Assembly (NCBI GenBank): GCA_036268875.1
Contig: DATATI010000020.1
Coordinates: 308,012-372,011 of the forward strand
Direction: 5' to 3'
Length of the DNA: 64,000 nt
DNA from: Polyangia bacterium
GTDB taxonomy: Bacteria > Myxococcota_A > Polyangia > Fen-1088
Shown one piece after another: positions 1-8,607 of this stretch. How positions within the stretch are numbered: position 1 is the first letter of the stretch; every line of letters starts with the position of its first letter. The translations under genes were made by a program, and so were the position numbers. The notes under the pieces were generated by a model, which had not been told where the DNA came from, searched no databases, and saw nothing but the letters and a program-made list of their open reading frames with translations.

Positions 1-1
1 A

Positions 2-1213
2 CGCGAGATTGCGATCGATCAAAACGGTAACAGTCTTTATTACGGCATTCACGTCAATCAGCAATACAAGGACTTCATCGTCAACAACGGTCTGGTCACC
101 GCCGAGGCATTGCGCGCCTATCCGGCCGATCCTCTCCAGAAGACTTTGATCTTCCCCCCCGGCGTGGTCGAGTTCAAGACCGCCTGGCAAGTGGTGCAAG
201 GAGATCCGGCGTCCATCGCCCGGCAGACGGCTGACTTTATCAGCATGACATCCACGGTTCCGACGCTGAGCCAGGATCCGGTCAGCCATCGCATCATCGA
301 AGATCGGGCCCACCCCCGCACGGTGGTGGTGCGCCTCCTGGCCATTCACGTGGTGTTCACCCTGACCGGCCATCCCGAATTCATCTGGGCCAGCTTCGAG
401 CACAGCACGGGAACGCCGGACACCAAGGCCGCCGATTTGAAGCGGGACGTCGCCCCCACCATCAGCGGAGAAAATCCCACCCAGGACGATCCAAACAACC
501 TGATGAACACCACAGTGGTCAGCCCCGACGATCACCTGCTTTACAAAGGCGGCACGGCCGCCAATGCCGGCAACGTGGCCATTGAAGAGACCAAACTGAA
601 TTTGGTGGGACAGTCATTTCCCGGACAACAGACTTCGATCTATCGGATGTTTCCCGCCGCCAAATCCAATACCACTGATCCCGATGATGCCATCACGTCT
701 TTGAATCACAACGTCGAGGCATTGTTCGCCCAGAAGGCGGGCAGCCTGGATCCCGCCGACAAGCGTGGTCACTATCGATTGGTCGGCGCCCAGTGGATGG
801 ACAAGCCGCGGTTTTTCAAAGTCGACAGTCCGCTGCAGAACGACGCCAGCAGCCCGTTCCTGGTTGATCACCAGGAACGGCAAGGGACGATGATCGTCAG
901 TGTGCCGGCCATCAGCCAGGATCAGCTGGGCGCCGCCATCGTCGCCGACGGCTCCGATTCGGAGTTTTCCATCCTGGCCGGCGAGGATCGCCTGTCCAGC
1001 ACGGCGATGGAGTCATTCACCCAGGGGCCAAGCTCGTTCAACAACTGCTTCACCTGTCACAACACCCAGGCCATCACCGCCAACGGCATCCCCTTGAACC
1101 GCGACAAGGCAGGCGCGCCGGTCAAGCTGATTGATCCGGGGTTCCTGAACGTCAGCCATATCATCTCTCAATTCCTGTTGGAGGAGTACGAGGCGGCCCA
1201 TGCCCAGCCATAA
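2..1213 (+). CDS. CxxCH-containing (monohaem c-type-like) protein, 5' end cut off by window edge
   Basis: The frame is open from base 2 without a stop, so this is the C-terminal part of a longer gene; the TTG near base 110 is probably internal. The readable part is just over 400 residues. Near the C-terminus it has one CFTCH haem-attachment motif within NNCFTCHNTQA, which implies covalent haem c and an extracytoplasmic location. The signal peptide would lie outside the window. I recognise no catalytic family. The stop codon overlaps the start of the next gene by 14 bases, so the two are probably co-translated. A redox or binding role is inferred only from the haem motif; the motif could also be fortuitous. 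Confidence 0.75.
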   Translation, partial: REIAIDQNGNSLYYGIHVNQQYKDFIVNNGLVTAEALRAYPADPLQKTLIFPPGVVEFKTAWQVVQGDPASIARQTADFISMTSTVPTLSQDPVSHRIIEDRAHPRTVVVRLLAIHVVFTLTGHPEFIWASFEHSTGTPDTKAADLKRDVAPTISGENPTQDDPNNLMNTTVVSPDDHLLYKGGTAANAGNVAIEETKLNLVGQSFPGQQTSIYRMFPAAKSNTTDPDDAITSLNHNVEALFAQKAGSLDPADKRGHYRLVGAQWMDKPRFFKVDSPLQNDASSPFLVDHQERQGTMIVSVPAISQDQLGAAIVADGSDSEFSILAGEDRLSSTAMESFTQGPSSFNNCFTCHNTQAITANGIPLNRDKAGAPVKLIDPGFLNVSHIISQFLLEEYEAAHAQP

Positions 1214-2294
1214 CCAGTACGCGAAGGGCTGGTCTCGGCTGATCGTCGCCGCCGCCGTGCTGTGTTCATCGGCCGCCTTCGCCGAGGGGCGGACCGCCAA
1301 GAAAAAGGAGCCCGGGGCTGACCGACCACCCGCCGTCAGCCCGCGGGTTCGTCAACAGTGCGTGGAAGCCTACGACAACGCCAGCAAGTTCGAGCGCGGT
1401 GGGCGGTTGCGCGACGCCAAGGCGATGATGCTGGTGTGCGCCCAGCCCACCTGTGCAGGCGTCCGTCACGGCTTTCTCCGCCGAGAGTGCTTGTTTCGCC
1501 ATTCTCGCCTGGAAACGGACATTCCGTCGGTCATCCCCCTGGTGAAGACGGCGGCCGGAGAGCCGGTGATCGATGTCCAGGTGATGATGGACGGCCAGGT
1601 CCTGGCCGCCCGCGCCGACGGGTTGGCGGTGTCGATCGATCCGGGCATGCACGAGTTCGTCTTCAAACAAGGGAAGACCGTCCTTGCCACGCAGTCGCTG
1701 GTGGTGGCGCAAGGCCAGCACAACCGCCGCATCATGGTGGCATTGCCGCCGAAGGACGGCGATGAAGCGCCCACCAGCGCCGCCGCTGGACACGACGCCG
1801 AGCCGTCGCCGGGCAAAGCGAAGGACAATCTGAAAGACGACGACGACAGCGACAGCGCCCCGGTAGCGGCTCGCAAGACAAAAAGAGAGGGCACCGCCGA
1901 CGACGCCAGCGCGGAAGAAGCGCCAGCGACACATCCGGCCCCGCCACCTGGCCTTCACCTCTCTTTCGGATCAGTGGCGCTGGCCACCATCGCCGCGGCC
2001 GGCGGCGCGGGTTTCGGTGTGCTCACTTATTGGGGCCGCAAAGACAACGCGCAACTGTCGCAATGCACGCCACACTGCCCGCAGGCCAGCGTCGATCACA
2101 TCGCCAAGCTGTACCGTACGGCCAACATCGCGGGCGTGGTGGGCGGCGTCGCTCTGCTGGGCGCGATCTTGGTATTCGCCACCTCCGCGCCATCCGAACC
2201 GGAAGAAGCAACCGCCCGGCGCCACACCGCCCTTCGGCTGGGCGTGACACCCGACCGCGCGGGCGCGGTGGCGATGCTGGCCGGCTGGTTCTGA
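1200..2294 (+). CDS. Exported PEGA-like protein with C-terminal membrane segments, unknown function
   Basis: A 364-residue protein with a signal peptide (hydrophobic run about residues 13-28 ending AFA). A conserved Cys-containing segment follows (CVEAYDNASKFERGGRL, then LVCAQPTC). Next comes a PEGA-like beta domain (about 110-185: GEPVIDVQVMMDG, DPGMHEFVF), a charged low-complexity linker, and two hydrophobic segments (about 255-275 and 310-330). This layout is common among Myxococcota envelope proteins that carry tetratricopeptide-like or PEGA modules. It starts inside the preceding CxxCH gene, so it is likely in one operon with it. A short GGCGC/GCGCC hairpin at 2297-2309 follows the stop but lacks a T-run. 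Function is unknown. Confidence 0.75.
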   Translation: MPSHNQYAKGWSRLIVAAAVLCSSAAFAEGRTAKKKEPGADRPPAVSPRVRQQCVEAYDNASKFERGGRLRDAKAMMLVCAQPTCAGVRHGFLRRECLFRHSRLETDIPSVIPLVKTAAGEPVIDVQVMMDGQVLAARADGLAVSIDPGMHEFVFKQGKTVLATQSLVVAQGQHNRRIMVALPPKDGDEAPTSAAAGHDAEPSPGKAKDNLKDDDDSDSAPVAARKTKREGTADDASAEEAPATHPAPPPGLHLSFGSVALATIAAAGGAGFGVLTYWGRKDNAQLSQCTPHCPQASVDHIAKLYRTANIAGVVGGVALLGAILVFATSAPSEPEEATARRHTALRLGVTPDRAGAVAMLAGWF

Positions 2295-2384
2295 GTGGCG
2301 CTGAGCGCCTCGACAGCGAGGGTGAGATCCCGTCCGGACGTTCTGACGTCGTCCACGGGCATGGTCAAGGACGGCCGTCGGGCG

Positions 2385-3851
2385 TCAGATCTTCGGTCGT
2401 CGTTCGAGGACGATGCCGGCTCGCTCCATGCGGCGATAGAGGGCCTGCCTTGAGACCCCCATTTCGGCCGCCGCTTTCGAGACGATCCCGCCCGCTCTCA
2501 TGAGGGCGTCTTCGACCACCGCTCGATCCGGATCGGCAGGATCGGAACTGGCGGTCGGCGCTCGGGTCGGAGACTCGGAGGCGGCGGCGCCGCGCACGGC
2601 CGCCGAGATCGCCACTGTCGCTCGGCTGGGTTGGTGTGATGAGACGTTCCCAATGTTGAGGCCGAGGTGCTCCGGCGTGATCACCTCGCCGCCGCAGACC
2701 AGCGTGGCCCGCTGGATCCGATTCTGGAGCTCACGAACGTTCCCCGGCCATTCATGCTGCAAGAGAGCTTCGCGGGCCGGCTCGCCCAGACGAAACGCGG
2801 CCGCGACCTTGTCCTGGCCGGGCAAGGTGGCTAAAAAGTGCTCGGCCAGCGGCAGGATGTCGTCGGGGCGATCGGCGAGCGGCGGGATCTGCAATTCGAT
2901 GACGTTCAAGCGGAAGAAGAGATCTTCGCGGAACGTTCCGTCGGCGATGGCGCGGTTCAGATCGACGTTGGTCGCGCTGACGATGCGGACGTCGACCTTG
3001 CGGGTGACGCTGGAGCCCAGCCGCTCGAATTCGCCGGTCTGCAGCACGCGCAGCAGCTTGGCCTGACCGGACGGCGACAGGTTACCGATCTCGTCGAGAA
3101 ACAACGTTCCGCCGGCGGCGGCTTCGAATCGACCGATGCGCAGCTTGGTGGCGCCGGTGAACGCGCCGGCCTCTGCGCCGAATAGCTCAGCCTCCAGCAG
3201 CTGATCCGGCAGCGCGCCCGCGTTGACTTTGACAAAGGGGCCGGCCTGGCGGCGCGAATTCGCCTGGATGATCTCGGCCAGTTTTTCTTTGCCGGCGCCG
3301 TTCGCGCCGGTGATCAAGATCGGGACGTCGGAAGCGGCCACCGTGACCGCCAGACTGACCACGCTTTGCATCTGGGCGCTGGCATAAATCAATCCGCACA
3401 GGTCATAGCGCGCGGCCAAGGTGCGTCGCATGCGCAAGCCCTGGGCTCGGAAGCGAATGTTCTCTTGCTGCAAGCCGCGCAGCTGCAGCAGCTTGCGGAC
3501 GATCCGCACCAGCTTCTCGTCGTCCCAGGGCTTGGCCATATAGTCGTTGGCCCCCTCCTTCACCAGCTGCACCGCCGTTTCGAACGAGCCCCAGGCGGTG
3601 AGAATGACGATCGGCAGATCGCCATCCAGCTGTTTCACGGCGCGAAAGAGGGCCACGCCGCTGTCACCGGTGGTGTCGTGCTGGGTGAAGTTCATGTCCT
3701 GGACGACAGCCCCGAGGTCTTCGCTGGCCACCAGGTCCAGCGCCTCCTCGGGACTGGTCGCCGTCACGGTCTCGAGGCCGTGCAAGGCGAACAGGACTTC
3801 CAGCGCGGTGCGGACCGCGGGCTGATCGTCGACGATGAGAACTTTCAACAT
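2385..3851 (-). CDS. NtrC-family sigma-54-dependent response regulator
   Basis: A 488-residue protein in three parts. The receiver (1-115) has acidic pocket D8/D9, phospho-acceptor D52 and K107. The AAA+ domain has Walker A GANGAGKE at 182-189, the sigma-54 contact loop GAFTGA at 229-234 and Walker B LFLDEIG near 250-256. A Fis-type helix-turn-helix occupies about 450-488 ([17 protein letters not shown]). When phosphorylated it should bind enhancer DNA and remodel sigma-54 polymerase. It is the last gene of exbB-exbD-tonB-RR, only 12 bases after tonB. The PAS histidine kinase at 12417 is its probable partner, and the shared inverted repeats upstream of exbB and the receptor gene are its probable targets. 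If so, it activates its own operon. Confidence 0.95.
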   Translation of the reverse strand: MLKVLIVDDQPAVRTALEVLFALHGLETVTATSPEEALDLVASEDLGAVVQDMNFTQHDTTGDSGVALFRAVKQLDGDLPIVILTAWGSFETAVQLVKEGANDYMAKPWDDEKLVRIVRKLLQLRGLQQENIRFRAQGLRMRRTLAARYDLCGLIYASAQMQSVVSLAVTVAASDVPILITGANGAGKEKLAEIIQANSRRQAGPFVKVNAGALPDQLLEAELFGAEAGAFTGATKLRIGRFEAAAGGTLFLDEIGNLSPSGQAKLLRVLQTGEFERLGSSVTRKVDVRIVSATNVDLNRAIADGTFREDLFFRLNVIELQIPPLADRPDDILPLAEHFLATLPGQDKVAAAFRLGEPAREALLQHEWPGNVRELQNRIQRATLVCGGEVITPEHLGLNIGNVSSHQPSRATVAISAAVRGAAASESPTRAPTASSDPADPDRAVVEDALMRAGGIVSKAAAEMGVSRQALYRRMERAGIVLERRPKI

Positions 3852-3863
3852 GCCAACCCTACG

Positions 3864-4694
3864 CTAGCGGACGGCGAAGGTGCAGGTGTAGTTCACGAAG
3901 GTCGACACCGGACGCGCCTGCCGATCGAGCGGCGGCGACCAGCGCGAATCGCGCAGGGTTCGCCGGCAGGCTTCGCCGAAACCGCCCTGACTTTCGGCGA
4001 CGACGATCAGGTCGCGCAGATGGCCGTCGGGCATCACGCGCAGGCGCATGACGGCCTTGCCGGCCACGCCGCGCTTTCGGGCTTGGTCGGGATAATTGCG
4101 CTCCAGCATGTCGGTCAAGACCGGCGCGCCGGGCAGCTTGGAGAGATCCGCCGCGTTGACGACGGGAGGACCATCGGACTGCGGCGAGGGACCCGCGCCG
4201 CCGGCGGTGCCCGCGCCGCTGCGACCGGTGATCCGCGCGCCCGGCGTGCCGACGGGGCCCTTCATCGCGCCGCCGTTTCCGGTCGCCGACGCCCAGGCCG
4301 CCCCGGATCCGTCGTTGGTCAGCGTGACACCGGTGAAGTCGGCGGGCGTCTCGGCTTGTGGCGCAGGTGCGGACGGCCGCGGCGCCGCGACCAGCGCCTT
4401 CGCCGGCCGCACCGCGAGCCGTTTCGGCGCGCTCCGCTGGGCTGCTCGTGCTGGCGCCGTCTCCATCTCCGCTACCGCCGGCGAAGCGGGCCTGGCTGGT
4501 TCCACCGTCATGGTCACCAGGGTCGGCGCCTTCGCCTTCCGTCGCGGCTCCGCGCGTCCTTTGCTGATCGAGACCACCGCGCCGACGTGAACCGCGACGC
4601 TGATCAGCAACAGCGCCGTCAACCAGGGGATCTCGCTTTGTCCCGGCCCGATGGTCGGAACCTGCGTGGCCGCCGATGCATATTGGGTGTCCAT
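3864..4694 (-). CDS. tonB: TonB family energy-transducing protein
   Basis: A 276-residue protein with one N-terminal membrane anchor (about 24-43, WLTALLLISVAVHVGAVVSI). A Pro/Ala-rich periplasmic linker follows, and the C-terminal TonB domain spans about 195-276 (YPDQARKRGVAGKAVMRLRV and the SRWSPP region). It carries proton-motive energy from ExbB-ExbD to outer-membrane receptors through their TonB boxes. It begins 4 bases after exbD and ends 12 bases before the response-regulator gene, so all are co-transcribed. The linker is Gly/Ala-rich rather than the classical Pro-Lys type. Its likely client is the receptor gene 5 kb away, which has a near-identical promoter. Confidence 0.92.
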   Translation of the reverse strand: MDTQYASAATQVPTIGPGQSEIPWLTALLLISVAVHVGAVVSISKGRAEPRRKAKAPTLVTMTVEPARPASPAVAEMETAPARAAQRSAPKRLAVRPAKALVAAPRPSAPAPQAETPADFTGVTLTNDGSGAAWASATGNGGAMKGPVGTPGARITGRSGAGTAGGAGPSPQSDGPPVVNAADLSKLPGAPVLTDMLERNYPDQARKRGVAGKAVMRLRVMPDGHLRDLIVVAESQGGFGEACRRTLRDSRWSPPLDRQARPVSTFVNYTCTFAVR

Positions 4695-4698
4695 ACCG

Positions 4699-5133
4699 TC
4701 ACCGTGCTTTTGCTTCGACGTTGGGTTTGAGATCTTCCGGATCGATGTTGATCGCGAACCTCGTCACCTCTTCGCGCCTCAGCAGATCGATGACGTGGAC
4801 GACGTTGGCGTGACTGGTGCGCCCGTCAGCGGCGATCACTGCCCGCACCTCGGGGTCGGCGGCGTGCGCGGCCTTGATGCGCTGGCGCAGCGCCGGCTCG
4901 TCGATGGCGGTCGCGTCGAGATAGGTTTTTCCGTCGCGATCGATGGACACCGACAGCGTGGTCGGCGTCGCTTCGCCGGTGGCGCCGCGGGGAAGCTCCA
5001 TCGGGATCGCCTTGGAGGCGACGTAGCTGGCGGTCACCATGAGGATGACCAGCAGCACCAGGGTGATGTCGACCAGAGGGGTGACGTTGATGCCGGTGAT
5101 CATGTCGTCGTCGTTGCTTGCTGTGGCGGCCAT
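4699..5133 (-). CDS. exbD: ExbD/TolR family biopolymer transport protein
   Basis: A 144-residue protein with a short cytoplasmic N-terminus, one transmembrane helix (about 19-40) that includes the family Asp (NVTPLVDITLVLLVILMV), and a periplasmic domain. The membrane Asp in LVDI is the expected proton-conducting residue. The start is supported by an AGGAG ribosome-binding site a few bases upstream. It lies between exbB and tonB and forms the stator of the TonB motor with ExbB. Confidence 0.95.
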   Translation of the reverse strand: MAATASNDDDMITGINVTPLVDITLVLLVILMVTASYVASKAIPMELPRGATGEATPTTLSVSIDRDGKTYLDATAIDEPALRQRIKAAHAADPEVRAVIAADGRTSHANVVHVIDLLRREEVTRFAINIDPEDLKPNVEAKAR

Positions 5134-5185
5134 GTGTTTCTCCTGTGTCGAAGGGATGAAGGGACCGAGGGATGAAGGGCTACGT

Positions 5186-5821
5186 TCAGGACGAGCTGCG
5201 CTCTGCTTTGAGGTAGGCCATCACCTCGCGCCCGAAGCTCTCGGCGCGCGAGAGGCGCGTCTTGATCACGCGCTGGAAGCCATTGAAAAAAGCGATCGCG
5301 GGCAGAGCGACCATGATGCCGATGGCCGTCGCCACCAGCGCTTCGCCCACCTCGGTCATCAGGCCCGACGTCACCTGGCCGGCGGCGCTGTTCAGCGCGG
5401 CGAACGCGCGAATGATGCCGATGACCGTGCCCAGCAGTCCCACGAAGGGCGCGTTGGCGCCCAGGGTGCCGAGGAAGGCCAGTCGCCGTTCCATGCGGAT
5501 CTTGGCCGCCTGGGTGGCGCCGGCCATCCGCTCTTCGGCCGAAGCCGCGCCGTCCTCCGGCGATTCCAGGGCGCTGGCCACGATGCGCGCCTCGAACGAT
5601 CGCGACTTCGCCAATCGCTGGCGAGCGGCGTCGATTTGCCCGCGCTTGAGGAAGGTGAGGATCTCCTTCTTCAAGCGCCGAACGTTGTCGCTGGTGCGAA
5701 TCAGGTAGATGGCGCGATCGAGGGCGACCATCAGCCCACCCACCGAAAGCCCAACCAGCACCCACATCACCCAGGTGGCTCCCAGCATCGCGAACCCGGT
5801 CAACTTGGCTTGAATGTCCAT
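5186..5821 (-). CDS. exbB: ExbB/TolQ/MotA family proton-channel protein
   Basis: A 211-residue protein with three predicted membrane helices: about 10-33, about 115-135 (LGANAPFVGLLGTVIGII, the family signature) and about 160-182 (EALVATAIGIMVALPAIAFF). A cytoplasmic loop separates helices 1 and 2. It powers TonB with ExbD. It is the first gene of the operon. A purine-rich AGAGAG stretch precedes the ATG. The predicted sigma-54 start site near 5886 would leave a leader of about 65 bases. TolQ is the alternative reading, but the adjacent tonB favours ExbB. Confidence 0.94.
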   Translation of the reverse strand: MDIQAKLTGFAMLGATWVMWVLVGLSVGGLMVALDRAIYLIRTSDNVRRLKKEILTFLKRGQIDAARQRLAKSRSFEARIVASALESPEDGAASAEERMAGATQAAKIRMERRLAFLGTLGANAPFVGLLGTVIGIIRAFAALNSAAGQVTSGLMTEVGEALVATAIGIMVALPAIAFFNGFQRVIKTRLSRAESFGREVMAYLKAERSSS

Positions 5822-5896
5822 GGTCGTGTCTCTCTTTCGTTTTGAAAAACGTTCGTCGTTCTCGGTCGGCCCCGCGCTGACCTCGGGCCTTGTCTA

Positions 5897-5912
5897 AGCA
5901 GCCGCCGTGCCA
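5897..5912 (-). promoter_or_regulatory. Sigma-54 (-24/-12) promoter for exbB-exbD-tonB-RR
   Basis: On the minus strand the bases read TGGCACGGCGGCTGCT. Against the consensus TGGCAC-N5-TTGCW the -24 GG and -12 GC are present at exact spacing; only the first T of TTGC differs. The predicted start is near 5886, 65 bases before the exbB ATG. Fourteen consecutive bases match the promoter-like site before the TonB-dependent receptor (12238-12253), and both sites are also followed by ACAAGGCC. Confidence 0.8.
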
Positions 5913-5981
5913 TGAGCAGAGCCGCTTGATTCCGGTCAGTTGAGACGGCGAGCGGACGTTCGCGCGTGAAAACGCGACAAG

Positions 5982-6012
5982 TGTCCGCCTCACGGTGCGG
6001 ACATCTGTCCGC
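5982..6012. promoter_or_regulatory. Enhancer-like inverted repeats (activator binding site) upstream of exbB
   Basis: Three copies of one 7-mer in alternating orientation: TGTCCGC (5982-5988), GCGGACA (5997-6003) and TGTCCGC (6006-6012). The last two form GCGGACA-TC-TGTCCGC, centred about 118 bases upstream of the predicted sigma-54 start, a typical enhancer distance. The same half-sites with the same 2-base spacer occur before the receptor gene at 12315-12330. Binding by the local NtrC-type regulator is inferred. Confidence 0.7.
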
Positions 6013-6239
6013 GCGGGCGTTCCGTCAGGCTTCGTGAGCCTGGAATTTCACCCCCACACGCCGGGCCAACCGACAACGGATGACCGTTGCCGCGTGCCGA
6101 TTCAGGAAAGAACGGACCGCAGCCTCGGTCGGTCGTCAACTCCACTCGGCGCAGAGACGACCACCCGTCACAATTGACGGCTGGTTCCCGCGCCGCCCTC
6201 ACCTTGAACGTGTGTGCGCTGAGAAGCCGGACCGTTCCC

Positions 6240-7898
6240 TCAGGCGACCGGGCGCAGAGCTTCGGTGCTTCGGCCGCCCAGATCAATGGCCATCGTGGCT
6301 GGACGCGAGCCCACGTCGTCGATCAAGTCGATCGGACTCGGGCTGTTCTTCTGGGAGGCGCGGCGGGCTTTCCACCAGGCGCGCGCCGCCGGCAGGTCGA
6401 TGCGTCCGGCGTCGGCGCAGGCAAGCAGGGCGTCTCGCAGCAGCGCGGCCGACGCGGGACGGGCGTTGCGATCCTTGGCCAGACACGCAAGGACAAGGGC
6501 TTCGAGATCCGCCGGAAGAGCCCTGCCCAGCCGTTGCGACGGAGGCACCGGCGCCTCCAGCATGTGCTTGCTGCAAACCTCCAGGACCGAGGCGCCCTCG
6601 AACACGTGCTGTCCCGTGAGCAGGAAGTAGGCGACGGCGCCCACCGCATAAAGATCGGAGCGTCCGTCGACGTGGTCGGGCTGGGAGATGGCCTCGGGCG
6701 CCATGTAAAGCGGCGTGCCGATGATGGCGTCGCCGGCCGCCGACTCGGCCAGGCTGCCACCGAACTTTCTCACCAGACCGAAGTCGACCACCTTGACGAC
6801 ATCGGGCTCGTCGGGCCGCTCGGTCAGCACGATGTTGGCCGGCTTGATGTCGCGGTGGATGAGGCCCAGCGCGTGCGCCTCGCCGAGAGCGCCGCTGACC
6901 TGCCCGAGAATGTGGATGGCGCGCGCGGGCTCGACGGGCCCGTATTGATCGACCAGACGCTGCAGGTCCAGGCCGTCGAGATACTCCATGACATAATAGA
7001 AGACGCCTTCGACCGTTCGTCCGTAATCGAAGATGGAGATCGTGTTCGGGTGCCCGAGGCGGCTGGTCAGCTGCACCTCGCGCTCGAAGCGCACCAGGTC
7101 GGCCTCGCTGGCGCGGTCCTTGAGCAGCAGCTTGATCGCCGCCGGCCGGCGGAGCATGGCGTGGGTGGCGCGATAGACGACGCCCATCGCCCCCTCGCCG
7201 ATCTTCCGCTCCAGCACGTACTGACCGAACCGGCGCGCCTCGCGGACCTCGGCCCGCAGGCCGTAGATGACCCGCGAGATGACGGTGCAGGTGATGGTGG
7301 CGATGGTCCACTCCATGATCGACGTGGTCGGCAGCCAGGGAAAAGCGCCCGAATTGGCCGCCCGCCAGGCCAATCCTCCTCCCACGGCCGGTACGAGGAG
7401 GCTGGACAGCACGATCTTCGGGACCCCGACCATGGCGGTGACGATGACGGTGCGACGAGGAGACGACGGAATCAGCGCCGCCCGAATCGCCAGGAACATC
7501 GCCGCGGGAAACAGATCGATCATGACGATGTAGGCATCGGCCATGAGCGAGCCCTCTGCCGTCAGCACCGAATGCTCGCGGACGAACCCGACCAGGATGT
7601 AGCGCGTGAGGAAGGCCCCGACGAAGGCGACCAGCAGCATGCCGCCGGCATCCACCACCCGACAGAACCGGATCGACCGTTTTCCCCGCCGGGACAGCCA
7701 CCACAGGGCGCCGGCCAGAATGATCGCGCCGAACGTGATCACTGTGTCGGGGCCGGGCTTCACCATCCCGCCCCCGGCCAGACCAAGGACACCGCCCGCC
7801 AGGTTGAAGCAGAACAACACTTTCCAGAACAACGCCAACCGGGTCTGCAGGAAGGCGCGGGTCTCTTCGCTGTCTTCGGTGGCGGGTGATGGTTTCAC
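6240..7898 (-). CDS. Membrane-anchored Hanks-type Ser/Thr protein kinase with N-terminal multi-TM domain
   Basis: A 552-residue protein that starts at GTG. Residues 20-215 hold about six hydrophobic segments, and the cytoplasmic kinase domain occupies about 227-480. Catalytic motifs are complete: glycine loop GEGAMG (234-239), ATP-binding K256, HRDIKPAN with catalytic D350, DFG at 372-374 and MAPEA downstream. It should phosphorylate Ser/Thr in cytoplasmic partners. The N-terminus has no PASTA or other known sensor repeat, so the stimulus is unknown. It lies 25 bases downstream of the barrel-protein gene and ends the receptor operon, which suggests a link between outer-membrane uptake and intracellular signalling. 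Substrates cannot be read from sequence. Confidence 0.93.
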   Translation of the reverse strand: MKPSPATEDSEETRAFLQTRLALFWKVLFCFNLAGGVLGLAGGGMVKPGPDTVITFGAIILAGALWWLSRRGKRSIRFCRVVDAGGMLLVAFVGAFLTRYILVGFVREHSVLTAEGSLMADAYIVMIDLFPAAMFLAIRAALIPSSPRRTVIVTAMVGVPKIVLSSLLVPAVGGGLAWRAANSGAFPWLPTTSIMEWTIATITCTVISRVIYGLRAEVREARRFGQYVLERKIGEGAMGVVYRATHAMLRRPAAIKLLLKDRASEADLVRFEREVQLTSRLGHPNTISIFDYGRTVEGVFYYVMEYLDGLDLQRLVDQYGPVEPARAIHILGQVSGALGEAHALGLIHRDIKPANIVLTERPDEPDVVKVVDFGLVRKFGGSLAESAAGDAIIGTPLYMAPEAISQPDHVDGRSDLYAVGAVAYFLLTGQHVFEGASVLEVCSKHMLEAPVPPSQRLGRALPADLEALVLACLAKDRNARPASAALLRDALLACADAGRIDLPAARAWWKARRASQKNSPSPIDLIDDVGSRPATMAIDLGGRSTEALRPVA

Positions 7899-7923
7899 TT
7901 GGCGACCCTAGCAGCCGTCCGGA

Positions 7924-8568
7924 TCAAAAGCTTCCGAAGACCAGGCCCGAGCGAACCACCAGGCTGCTCATGTCGGCGCTGGACGGTCCTTCGCCACGGC
8001 CGGCGACGGCGAAACGATAACCAACCCCGGTCGTGAAGCGAACGTGGCGGGCGACGTTCAGCTCGAGGTTGGCGGCGGGCTCGAAGACGATGAACCGCTT
8101 GGCGGCACAGTTTTGACTTTGATCGTTGTTCGCGCACCAGCTGCCGTCGCCGATGGTCGATTCGAAGCTGGTGTGAACCAGCCGGTTCGATTGAACGACG
8201 TACTGAAGCAGCAGGCCGCCGTAGGTTCCGAAGTTGCGCGCGTCGTTCGTGCCGAGGTGCGATTCGCCGTTGCCAACGCCGTTGATGGCCAGACCGATGG
8301 CCAGGCGCCGGTTCAGGTAGATGCCGCCACGGAGGCCGGGGCTGTACATCAGCGTGCCTCCATAGCCCGTGGTGGCGAAGGTCGGTGCCACGAACCACCC
8401 GCTGACGATGGACGGCCCTTCGCCTTTGCCGCCGACGATGGTTTGCGGTTCCTCGTTGCCGCCGGGCGCCGCCGCCGGCGCGACGGCCTGGGCGAAGGCC
8501 GAGGTGCTGGCGATGCTGGCGACGCTGATGACGACTGACAGTGCAAATCCGACAGTGACGATTTTCAT
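7924..8568 (-). CDS. Small outer-membrane beta-barrel-like protein, unknown function
   Basis: A 214-residue protein with a clear signal peptide (about 1-27, ending AFA-Q). The ATG has an AAGGAG site. The mature part alternates short amphipathic strands with Gly-rich turns and ends in Phe (SGLVFGSF), as expected of Bam-assembled barrels; its size suits an 8-strand barrel. Two Cys (WCANNDQSQNC) may pair in a loop. It lies between the lipoprotein and kinase genes in the receptor operon. No specific family is recognised. Confidence 0.75.
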   Translation of the reverse strand: MKIVTVGFALSVVISVASIASTSAFAQAVAPAAAPGGNEEPQTIVGGKGEGPSIVSGWFVAPTFATTGYGGTLMYSPGLRGGIYLNRRLAIGLAINGVGNGESHLGTNDARNFGTYGGLLLQYVVQSNRLVHTSFESTIGDGSWCANNDQSQNCAAKRFIVFEPAANLELNVARHVRFTTGVGYRFAVAGRGEGPSSADMSSLVVRSGLVFGSF

Positions 8569-8607
8569 GGCGTGTCTCCTTGTTGAGTTGGTTTGTGAGT
8601 CAATTGA

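Larger units (their letters stand above)
5822..6239. other. Intergenic regulatory region between kinase gene end and exbB
   Basis: This 418-base stretch has no convincing gene. It holds the exbB sigma-54 promoter and enhancer repeats listed separately. Two further hairpins are visible. CAGGCT-tcgtg-AGCCTG at 6026-6042 and CCGTCA-caat-TGACGG at 6165-6180 lie on the 3' side of the kinase operon and may help end its transcription, but neither is followed by a T-run. Nothing else is recognised. Confidence 0.6.

Noticed and set aside
6165..6180. CCGTCA-caat-TGACGG hairpin as terminator of the kinase operon
   Set aside because: No T-run on either strand; kept only as a note in the intergenic entry.
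6087..7889. 600-codon plus-strand open frame
   Set aside because: Antisense to the well-supported Ser/Thr kinase; high GC keeps the opposite frame open and no domain is seen.
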